The notes beneath the pieces were generated by a model. It was not told the DNA's origin and ran no database searches. It was given only the letters and a program-made list of their open reading frames with translations. From positions 31,000,001-31,064,000 of the forward strand of contig NC_046679.1 in NCBI RefSeq assembly GCF_009870125.1: a stretch of 64,000 nt of DNA. Direction: 5' to 3'. The translations under genes were made by a program, and so were the position numbers. Source of the stretch: Drosophila pseudoobscura. Taxonomy: Eukaryota > Arthropoda > Insecta > Diptera > Drosophilidae. Below, piece after piece: positions 44,444-56,677 of this stretch (position 1 is the stretch's first letter; the number at the start of each line of letters is the position of its first letter).

Positions 44444-47400
44444 TGGAGGAGAGGGCTCTTCTGTGGTTCAACTCTTCGACGGGGGTGGGGGGAGGGGGTG
44501 TGTAAACCGTAACAAAGTTGTGTTGTAACAATAAACAGATGGGGTAATACGACAAACATTTCAATGCCAAACAGAAAGCGAAAGATACAAGTTAAAGATA
44601 CATTCCGTATGACGCTCTTTGGGCTTCTCTTGTTGACACTTGTCACAAGATTGAACGAGAATAAATATACTTGTTTTCTGGCGGGGAATATATACTCTAT
44701 TCGTATATGAAAAATATGGAATACTTGGCCAACGATTGATGTGCGGTGGCATTTCACTGACAACTGGCTTATGGCCTTATAGATGAATGTATATCTGTGT
44801 CTGTGAAATGCATTCTCCCCCGTTTCTATTCCCCACTTCACGACGACTCACGTGTTTACAAAACAATTAATTTTCTTAAGAAAAACAGAGAGAGCTCTGT
44901 GTGTGTTTGTGGAAAATGTGGAAATGAAAAAGATACCGAAACATAACTCAAACAAACGGCAGTCCCGAACCGAATGCACTAATCGATGGTGCACTTCATT
45001 TGTATGAAAAACCAAAGCATAAGATACTTGAGCAGGAGCTAGATACTTCTCTCGTGGGGAAAGCACTGATGCCGCGAGGGCCAGGAACAAAAGGCAGGCG
45101 CTTTTGTGTAATCGATTTGAACCGGAAGCAATTGGGTTGCAGCCATGGTAGCTAAAGAAATCTCCTCTCAAGATGCAGCTATTTTAAATATTTAGTGCAC
45201 GAGACAGCCAGTGGTACACAGTGTACACTTGCAGATGCACAGATACACCGATACACAATGAGAAAGACATTCAATCACATGCGATGGATGCTAAACAACA
45301 AAGCAAATATCGGTCGCTTGAGAGATATTGACAAAAAAAAACAAAACAACAAAAACAGCAGAAAAAGTATCTCGAAGATACAAGCGATTTGCACGCAGCA
45401 ATCAAGAAGAGAAGATGAATCTCCGCGCTGGCAAAGTACGAGTATCTTTGGCTATTGTTAGATACAAGATCGATTCAATGATTTCTCGAATGATGAATCA
45501 ACACATATAAAAATAGCCCCACTAAATGCTTTCGAAAAATATCTATAGTTTGTACTTAAAAAATATTTAAAAATCCACGAAGAAAAACACGTAAGTTTTG
45601 GGGAAAATATCTTTAAAATCTGTACAAAAGTAGCTCAAAAAGTATCTTAAGTTCATAACAAAACCTCCGAATTTGTATTTAAAAAAGTAGTTTTAGTAAC
45701 TCCCTCTATTTCTAGACATTTATTACTTTCAAAACATCAAAAACCACGCGATAAAACCATCAACCAGAGTATCTAAGATACAATTTCCCAGCACACATGT
45801 ATCTCCATGGTTCACTCGAATGTATCTCTAATGTACATATGTATCTGCCATTAGCAGACTCATCTCCCACACATTTTCGCACATTTATTGCACTCTAATT
45901 AAAAGTCACGCACTTTACGTGAGAAAATTAAAACAAAAAAAAAGGCAAAAAAAAAACAAAACTAAAAGCCAAAAAAAGAGGCAACCAAAAATTCAAAGAC
46001 AACGCGTCGTATTAGTAATGTGACAAACAGACGAAAGAGCAACAAAAACTACAACAGCAATTGCGTCTAGGATATTTTTAAAATGCGTCAAACAACAACA
46101 AAAAAGAAGCACAAAAAAAACAAACCTAAAGAAAATACGCGGCGATTTTGTCGTTTTTTGTTGTTTTTTTAACCTGAGGGGTGTACCTAAATTTGTGGCC
46201 ATATGCGTGTGTGTCTGCTGTGTGTCGCCGCTAAATGTATGCCGCACATTATGTGGTCTAGTGTTCACGCTTCATTAAAACAAACGCTGCATTTTTTTAC
46301 CGAGTTTTCCCGCATTTTTGTATGGTTTTTTCATCTGTTGTTTTTCGGTAGTTTTTTCTTTTGGCACATTCCATGCGAAAAAGCACAAAAGTATTCACAC
46401 ACTGGCCACAGTACTCGTAAACTGAAATGATTATTTTTTGCGTGCGATAAGCCTTTATCTAGCGACTGGCGATCGTTTGCCTCCACCGAAACCATCAATC
46501 AAGCCCCAATTTGAGACGAGTAAATGTGTCACAGAGGCCACAAAAGGCACCAAAGCGAAATGTTACCCAACTAAACGCACCGTCCATCCAGAACTGAGGC
46601 TGAACACTGAATGGAACTGCGACCAGTCCGAATAGACATATATTTTTGATGATTGGATTGGCCATCAAATCAAGCGGCAAGCACGACAGTCTCTCGGGAT
46701 GGCCCAAAACTGAATTTAATTTCAATTTCAATTACAATACAATTTTGTTAAATATTTTCCAAGCTAGTTTTTGTTATGCGAGGCAGCCATAATTATTTAT
46801 GGGCTAGCATTTTATAGTTTGACTTTTCACTTAGTGGATCACCCATTGACGTAGTCCGAATAATTTGTGGGGTGTACTAAAATATTTAATCACTCACTTG
46901 CCTTCTTTCTTTTTCCTCTTTTTTGTGTGTGCCCTTGGTGGAAGTTTTTTTTTAAATTAATGAAAGTGTGTCGTAGGGGAAAGGGTGCCCATACGTAAGA
47001 CATTCAGAGATTTATATTAATTTCGAATAAATCATTAGAAAATCTAAAAAGCAAAAAATATATAGCATCCCATAAACAACCCACTTTAAACTGATTTGAG
47101 CACTCGATGAAGACGACTCATTAATTAACTGCGGATATCACCTGCTCTTGCCCCACAATTCATTCATTTTTATAGAATATTTGCACCCCTCTTTCTTCCG
47201 CCCGTTTTGTGGCTGTCCAAACTATGATCCCCCCCGGCATGTGATTAGCAGTTGTTGAACCCAACGCACACACATGCGTGCCATAACGCAAATTCGCACA
47301 GGCACACACACAAAGATACAACTTAGATAATGGCACTCGGTGTTAGATAACAGTCAACGCCGGCAAGCAGTCAATTTATAGGACAAAAAACTGCACGCGC

Positions 47401-48230
47401 AGAAAAAAAAGAGGGGGAGAAAAAGTGAAATAAAAGTATTGCCAAATGAGATTAAAAAGCGCCTGCGTGCGTTTGCAGATACGAGATACGCAATGCCAGA
47501 GATAGAGCGATACAGATACGCATCTCCTATAAATAATTTATATAAATTTGTGAAAGGGGTACTTGGCAAAGGTCGTCTTTTTGCACACACAAAAATATTT
47601 TGCTGTTTTTGTTGATTTTCCTGAGGAAAACTACTTAGTTGCAGGCACTCTATAAATTAGATTTATTTTGAGTGCTTTCGGATTAAGATATCACTGATAC
47701 CGGAGTTGTTTCTGAAGGTGTTGAAATATAATTAAAAATACATACAAAAAGAATATACAGATCTAATTCGTGCCAATTAGCAGCCGGCTAATAGAAAAAT
47801 TTGTTTTTCTGCCAATTTCCTCTTCGGGCGTTTTGGTCATTTGTTTGTTGGTTTTTGAGATGGACTTATTTCATATTTGCATAAGTTATTATTTAATTAC
47901 TTTCCCTGGCAGGCGGATGGTTCATTGAAATACACTTATTCCTCGGCTCGCTGCCAAATCGTACAAAAATTATTTCAAAGAAAGAAATTCAGGGAACTTG
48001 CACTATTTATTCGTTTTATCTAAAAAGATATAGAAATATATAGAACACCCACCAGTAAATATTAATTATTTTTTTAAACCAAAACGACACTGAGAACTCA
48101 AAAGTCATTTGTTGTACAAATACGTAAAATATTTGGCAATATATCCACAAATATTTCCAAACATTTTTCTAGGCAAAAGAAAAAAAAAATACTTATGTAA
48201 CAGCATTTTGAGCCATTTATTTTTACGCAC

Positions 48231-48723
48231 CTTTTTTTATGTTTATTTCTCTTAATTTTTTGTTTTTTGTTTTTTGTGAGTTTTACGATTCTTTATTTTT
48301 AACGCGTTGGTTTCTTGGTTGGTTTCTCTTGCACTTTGCACACTTTAAACAATTTGCAAGAATTTACTTATTCCAGCAACAATTCAACATTTTCTTGCAA
48401 TCTTTCAATTTTCTCATTTTCGAGAGGCACACAACACTTGGATATTTTTCAATATTTTCTATTGCCTTTTTTACTCCAAAACTTGGGGGTTTCAGTGTTT
48501 GGCCTCTTCCCGGATAGCACAAAATTTTCACGAAAATGAGGAAAACCGGAAGAAAACGCGGAAACGCGAACACGCCGTTGCTAAAGATCGATGGGCAAAT
48601 ATTCGAAAAAATATTCGAATGCTGCGGTTATTTTTTCGGGCGGACTTCGAGTGCTACTGCGACTGCGGAACCCTCCGCTTATTGTATTTTTGTTGCCGCT
48701 TCGGCCGGCGCTAGTCAGAGACT
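48231..48723 (-). promoter_or_regulatory. Candidate bnl transcription start and 5' noncoding exon
   Basis: On the minus strand an initiator-like TTCAGTC places +1 near 48723, with AATAAATA about 19-26 bases upstream. The next ~490 bases have the character of a fly 5' leader (AGTGTGCAAAGTGCAAGAG, many AAAC runs). They end at an AAAG|GTGCGT donor (48231|48230). The orientation matches bnl, 7 kb upstream of its ATG. The acceptor joining it to coding exon 1 is not identified. Confidence 0.35.
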
Positions 48724-51700
48724 GAATCGTATATTCCACCGTATTTATTCCACAGTACGTATTCCCACTGTGCTGTGCCTGTGCTGCTAGTGCTGGCAGT
48801 GCTGCTGCTGCTGCTGCTGCTGCCGCCTTCGTATCTGCTTCGGCGCTTCGTGCGTGCTCCCCGAGCGAGCGAACCGGAAAGAGACGACGACCACAGAGAG
48901 AGAAAGGTGGAGAGAGGCCAATAGTGAGATGATAGCGGGTGGGTGGATGGACGAGATTTCGGTGGTTCTTTCGTTGGCCCGTAGGCCTCTGATAGTTCTT
49001 CCTTGTTGGCAACGCATCCATCGCCTCTTAATTTTTAGGGCGATTCAGAATCAGGTACCAGATGTAAGAGTGAAATAGATTTGGATGGTTTACTTTTCCG
49101 AGCACGTCTTTATTCAACTCATCCGCCATTTAGAATGATCGAGCGTCCGTCTACATACTTTTCATGAAGCCGTGGATGGATGGATTCTTAATCTAAGCTA
49201 GGGATTCCGTATTGGCTGATATAGGTTGTAATGGGGGTGCCGTACTGAGTGACAGGGGTTATCCAACCACACAGAATATCTCACTGAAAGTGTTAAGATG
49301 CCAAATTTTGGTCAATGGGTTTTAGGGGTTTCTTCTTTTGAGGAGAGTTCTTTCATTGGTTTATGAGTTAGATGGTTTCGTTTTCGAATGATATACTTTT
49401 CTGAGTATTTTTCGAGTATAAACCTTTCTGAAATCAACCGGGACTCGTTTATTCTCTAGCCCGAAACTAGACAGCAGTTATAAATATCATTAATACCATT
49501 CTATAATAGCATTCTATAGCCCTACTTAAAATCATATTTAAATCATCGAGAAATTGTTCTAAAACCATCTAAAACCACTTTCCTAAACTTACGGTAAAAC
49601 CCTTTAAACCCCTCTATCCAGCAGGCATTTAAAAACCTTTCCGAAACCACTCTTAGGCTGTTCTTAAGTCCCTAAATCAGAAGCCATCCGTAAACCAACT
49701 AAAAACTCACCTAGAACCCCTCTAGTGGAGACACCATCCCTCTGTTACCATGCGAATTTTTTACGAGTAGTTCAGCGAATGGATCCCCCTGTCACGTGCC
49801 ATTTCCCTCTGACAATATGAGTGTGAGGTGCGATTGCAGTCGTCGTCGATTGCTTGACTTTGGGTCTGTCGGAATTGGGCATGTGTTGAGTTGGCGTTTG
49901 TGCTTTTTGGCGCGTAGACCCCTCCAACCAGCTACGTATTTCGCCAGAGAGCGTTGATTTGCACGATTTTCACGATTTTCACCAAATAACCTAACGAACA
50001 GCTCAGCCCAAAGTGCAGCTCGCAAACAGAACCCAAAAAAACCCGACCTGCATTGTTTTTTGGGGCTGTGGGGAACTCGCTAATGAGTCAGGTTCCAATT
50101 TGGCGTCATTGGAACAGTCAGAATACGGTACTGATAAGCAATCAGCCTTTCATCAGTTATTGGACTAATTTCTGCATCATAGAATAGGTATAAGTCTTAA
50201 GAAACACCTGCTGTCAAAAGCATAATATAATCGGTTCTATTCTGAGCAAGAAATTCTTTCTCGAATACATATCTTATCTACACCGAATGCCCCCATCACA
50301 TGGGGCCCGACACCCACTGTTTGGTGCAAAATATACTAGATCTACTAGATACTAGATACATCAGACAAATGGCAAACATATTTCGGGGTAGACCACGTCA
50401 CGGCTGATGACTGCGTCAGACCCCTATCTAGCGATAAGGCGGAAGATAAACGATCTTGGGAACTCTGTTTGTTGGAATTCTATGGAAAATGCCAGGGGTT
50501 TTTGAAGGTTTGAAGGGGTTTTCCTGTTGCTTTGGAAACCTTAAAGGGCTGCAGGAATAGCATGAAATATATTTTTAGCTGAAAACTAAGGCTACCTCTT
50601 AAATAAATAAGGTAAAGGTCTTTAAATTCCATTAAAGAGTACTATCCCCTCGTGTAAACTTTAAATTTCTTTCTCCCAACATTTCTTAAGTGTTTCTCCC
50701 CACCGAAAGTGGGTCTGTGGCTCCCAAACAATTAACTCAATTATGTTTGAACGACAACATTTTGTAGCCCAGGAATTTCTCGCCTTCGAGCGAGCACATG
50801 CCAAATGTCCGTGTGCCATGCCCTTGGCCTTTCACTGTGCTCCCTCCCCGCCGAGTGACCCTATAAATAACCTACGACACAGGCTGTGCGTGCTGCTGGC
50901 TTCCCCGCAGTCTTGACTCCACTCGATTATCCTTCAGAGTGCAGCCAGACAATTAAAATGATTAATTAAGGAGGAGCAGGCGGCGGCTGTGCGGCAGGAC
51001 ATTTTCGGGCTAATGACTTAATTAGCCCGGGAGTTTGAGTGTTCCCGCCTAATGTAGTCGCCTCAACGACGCGGAGCGAGAGGAGAGTAGACCTTTGACC
51101 CTTTTTCCATGTAAACTGCAACTGTCTCTCCTCCTCTGGCCTCCGCAAGATGTTAGATTAATTAATTAAAAACCGTAGCCGAAACGAAACCGAAGCCGAA
51201 ACCGAAAATGTGGCAAGTGATGCACCCACCGAGAGAGAGAAACAGAGGTGTTTGCCACAGCATTTAAATGTATGTGAAATAAGTGAGGCAGCTGCCCCGC
51301 TACTACATTCCCCCATCCTGATCCCCCTGTTTTTTACACCTTGCGTGTGTGCGCGCGCGTTTCTCGGGCGTTTAAAAACGCGCTCCAGCTCTCAAGGTTG
51401 GCGGCTTTTCCTTGTCTACAGAAATGTATCTAGTAGATCGCTATCTGCGCGCTTGCAATTGTTCCATTCGCGTCGCGTATTCAATTACAAAATACATTGT
51501 CATGTCTTCTGTCAGCGGACATGATTTTCCATTGGTTTATTGGTAGCAAAAACTATCTGATTTCTAATTTTTTTCGACTGGGAGATCTTCCATCAATTGA
51601 TGATCAAAAGAGTGATAGAGAGCATGGGAGTATCGGAAATGCATTAGCAGCCATTAGGCTTCCATCAGCAATACTCTCAGATACGCAAAGTACCTGTATC

Positions 51701-51919
51701 TGTGGCCAGTATAGTAATTTATGTTAATAAAATTGTAATAGTCGGGCTGTCAACAAATGGCGACGAACATGCAGCCAGCCGTCAGACAGCTCAACTCAAT
51801 TCAAATCGAATCATTTCGAATCAATTAAATACCAATCTGGAGCCGATCTAGTGGCCTGTCTTTTGTCTTTAGCCAAGCGACCAGCAACAAGTTGTTGTCT
51901 TTGGCCACAAGAAAACATG

Positions 51920-52417
51920 TTAACCCTTTAGCGGGAGTGGAATACTTGTAATATTCCCCTTAAAATTTCATATAATTCTTGGCTTGTAGCCGTAGATACT
52001 ACGATTTTGTGTATAAAAAGCATACGAAATTTGCTTTTTCGCTTCCTCCAGCACTAGCTCTCTTCTAGTGGGACTTATTGGTAGTAGCTTTTAGAATCTA
52101 TAACCTGTTCATTTATATATCTTTAAATATCATTTAAGAATCACTAAAAATAATAGTCATAGGGTGGATCTCACTCTTAGAACCCCTTAAATATAATTCT
52201 TTCTGGTCTCATATCGGCGAGAGCGAGGGAAGCGTGTGAGCCGGGGGTTGATACACGAGCGAAACGAGTGTGCAGTCCCCTCATCCTCACCTAATCTTCT
52301 ATATAGTATCCATATCTACGCTGCTTCCTAGATTTGTCCCTCAACTTTGTATTAGATGTAAGTCTGGATGTTAATAAATGACTCAAGAAAATATGTAGAT
52401 CTATCCCAAGGGGTTAA
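51920..52417. mobile_element. Possible piggyBac-type nonautonomous element remnant
   Basis: A ~498 bp segment is bounded by TTAA on both sides, the piggyBac target site. Its ends begin TTAACCCTTT and, on the other strand, TTAACCCCTT. Inside are short perfect hairpins (CGTAG/CTACG at 51991, CACTAG/CTAGTG at 52052). No transposase is present. The terminal repeat identity is short, so the call is weak. Confidence 0.25.
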
Positions 52418-53194
52418 AGCAAATGCAAATAATGATCAAAAGTGAAATGTTGCTGTCGCCAGCAGGTCGCTTGGTGCTCCAATCGGATTAGATTTAACCT
52501 AAGATCAGTATTAACCATTCGTATCTGTATCTATATCTCCCGCTCTATCTATATCGGTAATGAGAAAGCCGCCGACTGAGTGATCGATTATGCTGGAAGT
52601 AGTCTCTGTGGCAGCGGCAGTCCGCTCTAATCATAATAATTGATACGTAAATATTTTGATATACTCGTCGACTGCAATGCTAATTATGTGAGCCATAAAT
52701 TACATGTGTGTCCCAGTGGGCCTTGAGTTTTCGCCGACTGAGATCTGTCGGAACTCAGATATAAATCAAAATTTCAAAATTATTCTTTGTTTTATTAGGA
52801 AAATGAATAGCAAAATTTTCAGTCGGGATGAACCGCAATGTTCGGCTTCCTTGTGACTATTATGGTGACTGCTATTGCCGCTTTGCTTACCGTTATTGGC
52901 TTTAATTTGGTTTCAACTGCGAGACTTTTGGGCTGGCATTTGCCGGCAAACCCACACAGGATCCGGCGGATCAGAGCAGGCGCTGAGTTTTGACAAGTAA
53001 AAATTATTAGTTTCTCCCCACAAAAAAATGGCCACTCTCGAAATGGCCTTGGCTGTGGTGAGCATCTACGATGGAATCCGAAGCTGCTTTTCTGGTAAAA
53101 CGTACGAAATGCTATCCTCTCTTTAGGATCTTTCAATCATATCCCCTTTTTTCGTAGCACTACCAGCCCCATAAAGCCCCACAAACCTTCAAAG

Positions 53195-53746
53195 ATGCAC
53201 AGCCAACGTGGTCGCAAAAAGCACCGATCGAAGGTGCATTATCGCAGCCATCGTTGTTGCGGCGGAGCGGACTGGAGTGTCGCTCAGCGGGTCTTCCGGG
53301 GCTATCGCTCGGAGACCAACTCCATTACCAGCTGCTCCGCACTATCGCTCTCCGAGTTCGAGGCCTCCACGGACTACATTCTGCAGCAGCACCGCAGTAG
53401 CCAGCTCTGCGAGGCTAACATCCAGCCAACGCTGACGCCCGCCGACTCCCGCTTCGAGCTGCACGACTGTCTGCCGGGTCTGACCGCCGCTCTGGACCAG
53501 GTCCAGCACCAGCAAAAGAGATTGCGGCTGCTCCGGCGGCGCACCCTGGTGGAGAATGCCCGCGAGGTGATTGGGATACAGTGCGCCAGCTGGTGGAGCC
53601 GATACTCCCCCGATCTTCCGGCATTGAGCATGGAATCGAGTCTGGACTTTCTCTCTAGCCGGCTTTCTCCGCCGGAGAGAGAGGAGAGTGAGCCGGGAGC
53701 AGAGGTCATGGTTTATATTCGTAATTTTGTAAACAAGTGCCGAAAG
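53195..53746 (+). CDS. Unrecognised protein gene, exon 1 (residues 1-184)
   Basis: This exon starts at ATG 53195 and runs 552 nt to the donor AAG|GTAGGC in phase 0. With exon 2 it encodes a 236-residue protein. Visible features: a strongly basic N-terminus (RGRKKHRSK plus HRCC), no signal peptide or membrane segment, a Ser/Thr-rich stretch at 41-60, a helical Gln/Arg/Leu-rich stretch at 97-118 (DQVQHQQKRLRLLRRR), then an acidic Glu/Ser/Pro-rich patch at 157-170. Codon use is GC-rich at third positions, unlike the flanks, which supports real coding. The frame upstream of the ATG stays open for about 95 bases and there is a TTTTTTCGTAG acceptor-like site at 53147-53157, so a spliced 5' exon is possible. 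I do not recognise the family; the basic start would fit a nucleic-acid-associated or nuclear protein. Confidence 0.85.
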
Positions 53747-53801
53747 GTAGGCCTATAAAATATTCCCCTAATTGGATGAGCAAACCCCTTCCTGCTTTTA
53801 G
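53747..53801 (+). other. Intron of the unrecognised gene (55 nt)
   Basis: GTAGGC donor and CTGCTTTTAG acceptor, a typical short fly intron that keeps phase 0. Confidence 0.85.
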
Positions 53802-53960
53802 ATCTACAAAGCGGCGTATACTGTCATCTCAGATGCCTATCCTGACCTGTCACCCGCCATGGATTTGCTCGATATCAATGAACTGATACCCGCTGTGAAC
53901 AGTGCCCTCATCGAGTATTTGCTGCGCCTGGAGGAGCTCCCAGAGAGCAATAGTTTTTAG
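53802..53960 (+). CDS. Unrecognised protein gene, exon 2 (residues 185-236)
   Basis: Exon 2 continues the frame with IYKAAYTVISDAYPDLSPAM and ends in the helical LLRLEELPESNSF, stop TAG at 53958-53960. The tail is predicted helical and acidic. The polyadenylation hexamer AATAAA follows 24 bases later. Confidence 0.85.
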   Translation: MYKAAYTVISDAYPDLSPAMDLLDINELIPAVNSALIEYLLRLEELPESNSF

Positions 53961-53983
53961 AACTTTATGGATGTTTATTCCCC

Positions 53984-53989
53984 AATAAA
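53984..53989 (+). promoter_or_regulatory. Polyadenylation signal of the unrecognised gene
   Basis: AATAAA begins 24 bases after the stop codon, giving a very short 3' untranslated region. Confidence 0.7.
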
Positions 53990-55062
53990 TCCCATCAGAA
54001 GTGGCTCTACTTTGATTTGAATTTACTGAACACCTCACGCCCCCAGGTGTTGCAGCAATGATCGTAAAGAAAAATGTAACTGATAGATGGTATCACCAGC
54101 ACCGAACGAGCGAACCCGTTGGCAGGTGCTTCAAGCTCTTTAGTTACTGCTTTCCACCAGACAGACAGAGAGATGATACCATGAGTCAGTTCTTGGACGC
54201 ATTCTGGCGCCTCCTTTCCCCCATTTTAAATGTCATCATCATCATCTTCCACCAAAGAATTATGAGTGCGGCACATGCAATGGATTGCAAACCAAGATTC
54301 GATCTGGATCTGGCTCTGGCTATGGTCTGCATTCCTTTGGCGCTGCTGCTGCTGTGCGGGTGATGTTGACAGCCAAATGAATCGAATCTCATTTGTGGTT
54401 TGCCAAAATATTTATGCATTTGGGACCACGCCCCGAAATTTGCAAGCTTTATTTATGCGAGGGTTTCCAGTGAATCAAAAGAAATCTGTCAAACAAGTTT
54501 ATGACACTTTTCTGACGCCCTCCCTCTACCACTGGCTGGCTGTCTGTCTGGCTGTCTGTTGGCGGAGCCGTTGACATTTTAATTTGGCAGCCATCGATGG
54601 CAATTTAATAAATTTGCTGCCTGATTTTAATTGGGTTTTGGAGCACTGTTCGTTGTGTGTTGAGCAATTGATGATCTCGAGGATGCCCCAAGGCGAAGGG
54701 CACCTTGAAAATCTAACAGAACCCTGAACTAGGCAATGAAAATGGAATAATGTAAGTGGGGAAATATTAGAGATGTTGCAACTATATTTAGAGAAATTCT
54801 TTGGGCTCTAAGGCCATTCTGAAATAAGAGAGAAGAGATGACTTATTAGGTTAACTTTTCTTGCTCTAATAATGATGCCATCGTAATGAATTTTCATAAA
54901 TAGTTAGATAATGACTAAACCTATAATTTCAGCAAATTTCAGATAAAAATCTTTAAAGTTGTAGATGCCACAGCTTTTACGCTATGCTACCTGCAGCAGT
55001 ATACACTTAAAATGGGAAAGTTTAAAGTAATATAAGGGAAAGGGAGATGAGGGATATATGTA

Positions 55063-55822
55063 TAGAAGAATACCTTGGGTTCTACTGTTATTGGGTTCTT
55101 ATTCCAAGTCTAAAGATGCTTCAATCATGATGAAACTTTAAGTATGCCAAGATACTATATAAATTCCCATTTCTACCAAATTTCCTTGTTCTATCTTCAA
55201 GACTATGCACTCCACAACTTTTTATCTAAACCAAAAACCACCTCTACTTTATTAGAAGAATACCTTGGGTTCTACTGTTATTGGGTTCTTATTCCAAGTC
55301 TAAAGATGCTTCAATCATGATGAAACTTTAAGTATGCCAAGATACTATATAAATTCCCATTTCTACCAAATTTCCTTGTTCTATCTTCAAGACTATGCAC
55401 TCCACAACTTTTTATCTAAACCAAAAACCACCTCTACTTTATTAGAAGAATACCTTGGGTTCTACTGTTATTGGGTTCTTATTCCAAGTCTAAAGATGCT
55501 TCAATCATGATGAAACTTTAAGTATGCCAAGATACTATATAAATTCCCATTTCTACCAAATTTCCTTGTTCTATCTTCAAGACTATGCACTCCACAACTT
55601 TTTATCTAAACCAAAAACCACCTCTACTTTATTAGAAGAATACCTTGGGTTCTACTGTTATTGGGTTCTTATTCCAAGTCTAAAGATGCTTCAATCATGA
55701 TGAAACTTTAAGTATGCCAAGATACTATATAAATTCCCATTTCTACCAAACTTCCTTGTTCTATCTTCAAGACTATGCACTCCACACCTTTTTATCTAAA
55801 CCAAAAACCACCTCTGCTTCAT
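55063..55822. repeat. Four head-to-tail copies of a 190 bp unit
   Basis: Units start at 55063, 55253, 55443 and 55633 with TAGAAGAATACCTTGGG. Copies 1-3 look identical over the whole 190 bp. Copy 4 has single changes (for example AAACTTCC for AAATTTCC, CACACC for CACAAC) and a diverged last 15 bases. The unit has no long open frame. Identical inner copies with a diverged edge copy are typical of recent unequal exchange. Confidence 0.95.
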
Positions 55823-56630
55823 TTGAAGGCACAACTTTCCCAAATCTTATCTAACGAAATTCAAATTTCGAAAAGCTTCTTGTCTTTTGGTTTTGAACAT
55901 TCTTCTGTGGTGGTGCTCCCACAATCACTCATTGTGTCTGTTGGGGCATACCAGCGATTCAGTCAATAGATCGCCTTTCATCCTACAATCTACTACTCGT
56001 AAATGTGAGCAATTTTTATTATTCTGGTGACTGCCAACGAAATCGATATCAATATCTGGGCTATTAACAAAATCAGTGGAACGGCCGGCCATCTATCGGT
56101 CTCTGTTCTACGTAAATTTATGGAACTTCTCGGCAATAACAATTAATAAAAATTGAACAAAAAAGAACTCTGGACCGGAGGCTAAGGTTACCCCTTCGAA
56201 AAGATATCAGAACTTAATCAAAGACGATCGAATCGAGAGACAACAAAAGAGCATTTCGGAGCGAGACTGGATGCTTGTTCGTGCGACTGGTATTCCAGTC
56301 ATAAAGTTGGCCAAAAACCGGCACAACCGTTAAGGAGCACATAGTTCCAGAGTCTAGACTGGGTAATCCTTTGAAGATCTTGTCCAGGCGATAAACTTGG
56401 CTATCTGTCTGATTAGTGGGGCCTAATGTGACAGCCAAACGACGTTCCAGTTGCAGTGTGAAGTGAGTGTTTTCCTTCCATTTCCATTTCCAGTCCCACC
56501 TTAACTGTAGTTTTGAGTGATGTAATTGGAGCGGCTTCTATTTGTGGCTGGGAATGGGTCCCTGGATGATGATGATGATGACCCAGGGGCAAGGCATAAA
56601 TCAACCAGAAACCGGTCTCTCCTTCCCATC

Positions 56631-56636
<6 letters not shown>

Positions 56637-56673
<37 letters not shown>
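56637..56673. repeat. (TC)n microsatellite
   Basis: About 37 bases of uninterrupted TC followed by a short TG-rich run. Confidence 0.9.

Positions 56674-56677
<4 letters not shown>

Larger units (their letters stand above)
41282..53194. other. Upstream region of bnl, noncoding
   Basis: About 12 kb without a supported coding sequence. It contains two stretches that look like fly 5' leaders on the minus strand (about 42,000-42,330 and 48,231-48,723), a C20 tract (44,424), many AGATAC/GTATCT hexamers (45.2-47.5 kb), and a possible TTAA-flanked inserted element (51.9-52.4 kb). Between these I see nothing beyond AT-rich DNA and short repeats. Confidence 0.6.

Noticed and set aside
44350..44841. 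163-codon minus-strand frame
   Set aside because: It reads through the C20 tract as poly-Gly, so it depends on homopolymer length and has no family match.
48581..49021. 146-codon minus-strand frame with a poly-Ala run
   Set aside because: The Ala run comes from a (CTG)n tract. The segment overlaps the candidate bnl leader, and no protein family is seen.
55063..55822. CRISPR-like array
   Set aside because: The units are 190 bp and contiguous with no unique spacers, in a eukaryotic genome. It is an ordinary tandem repeat.
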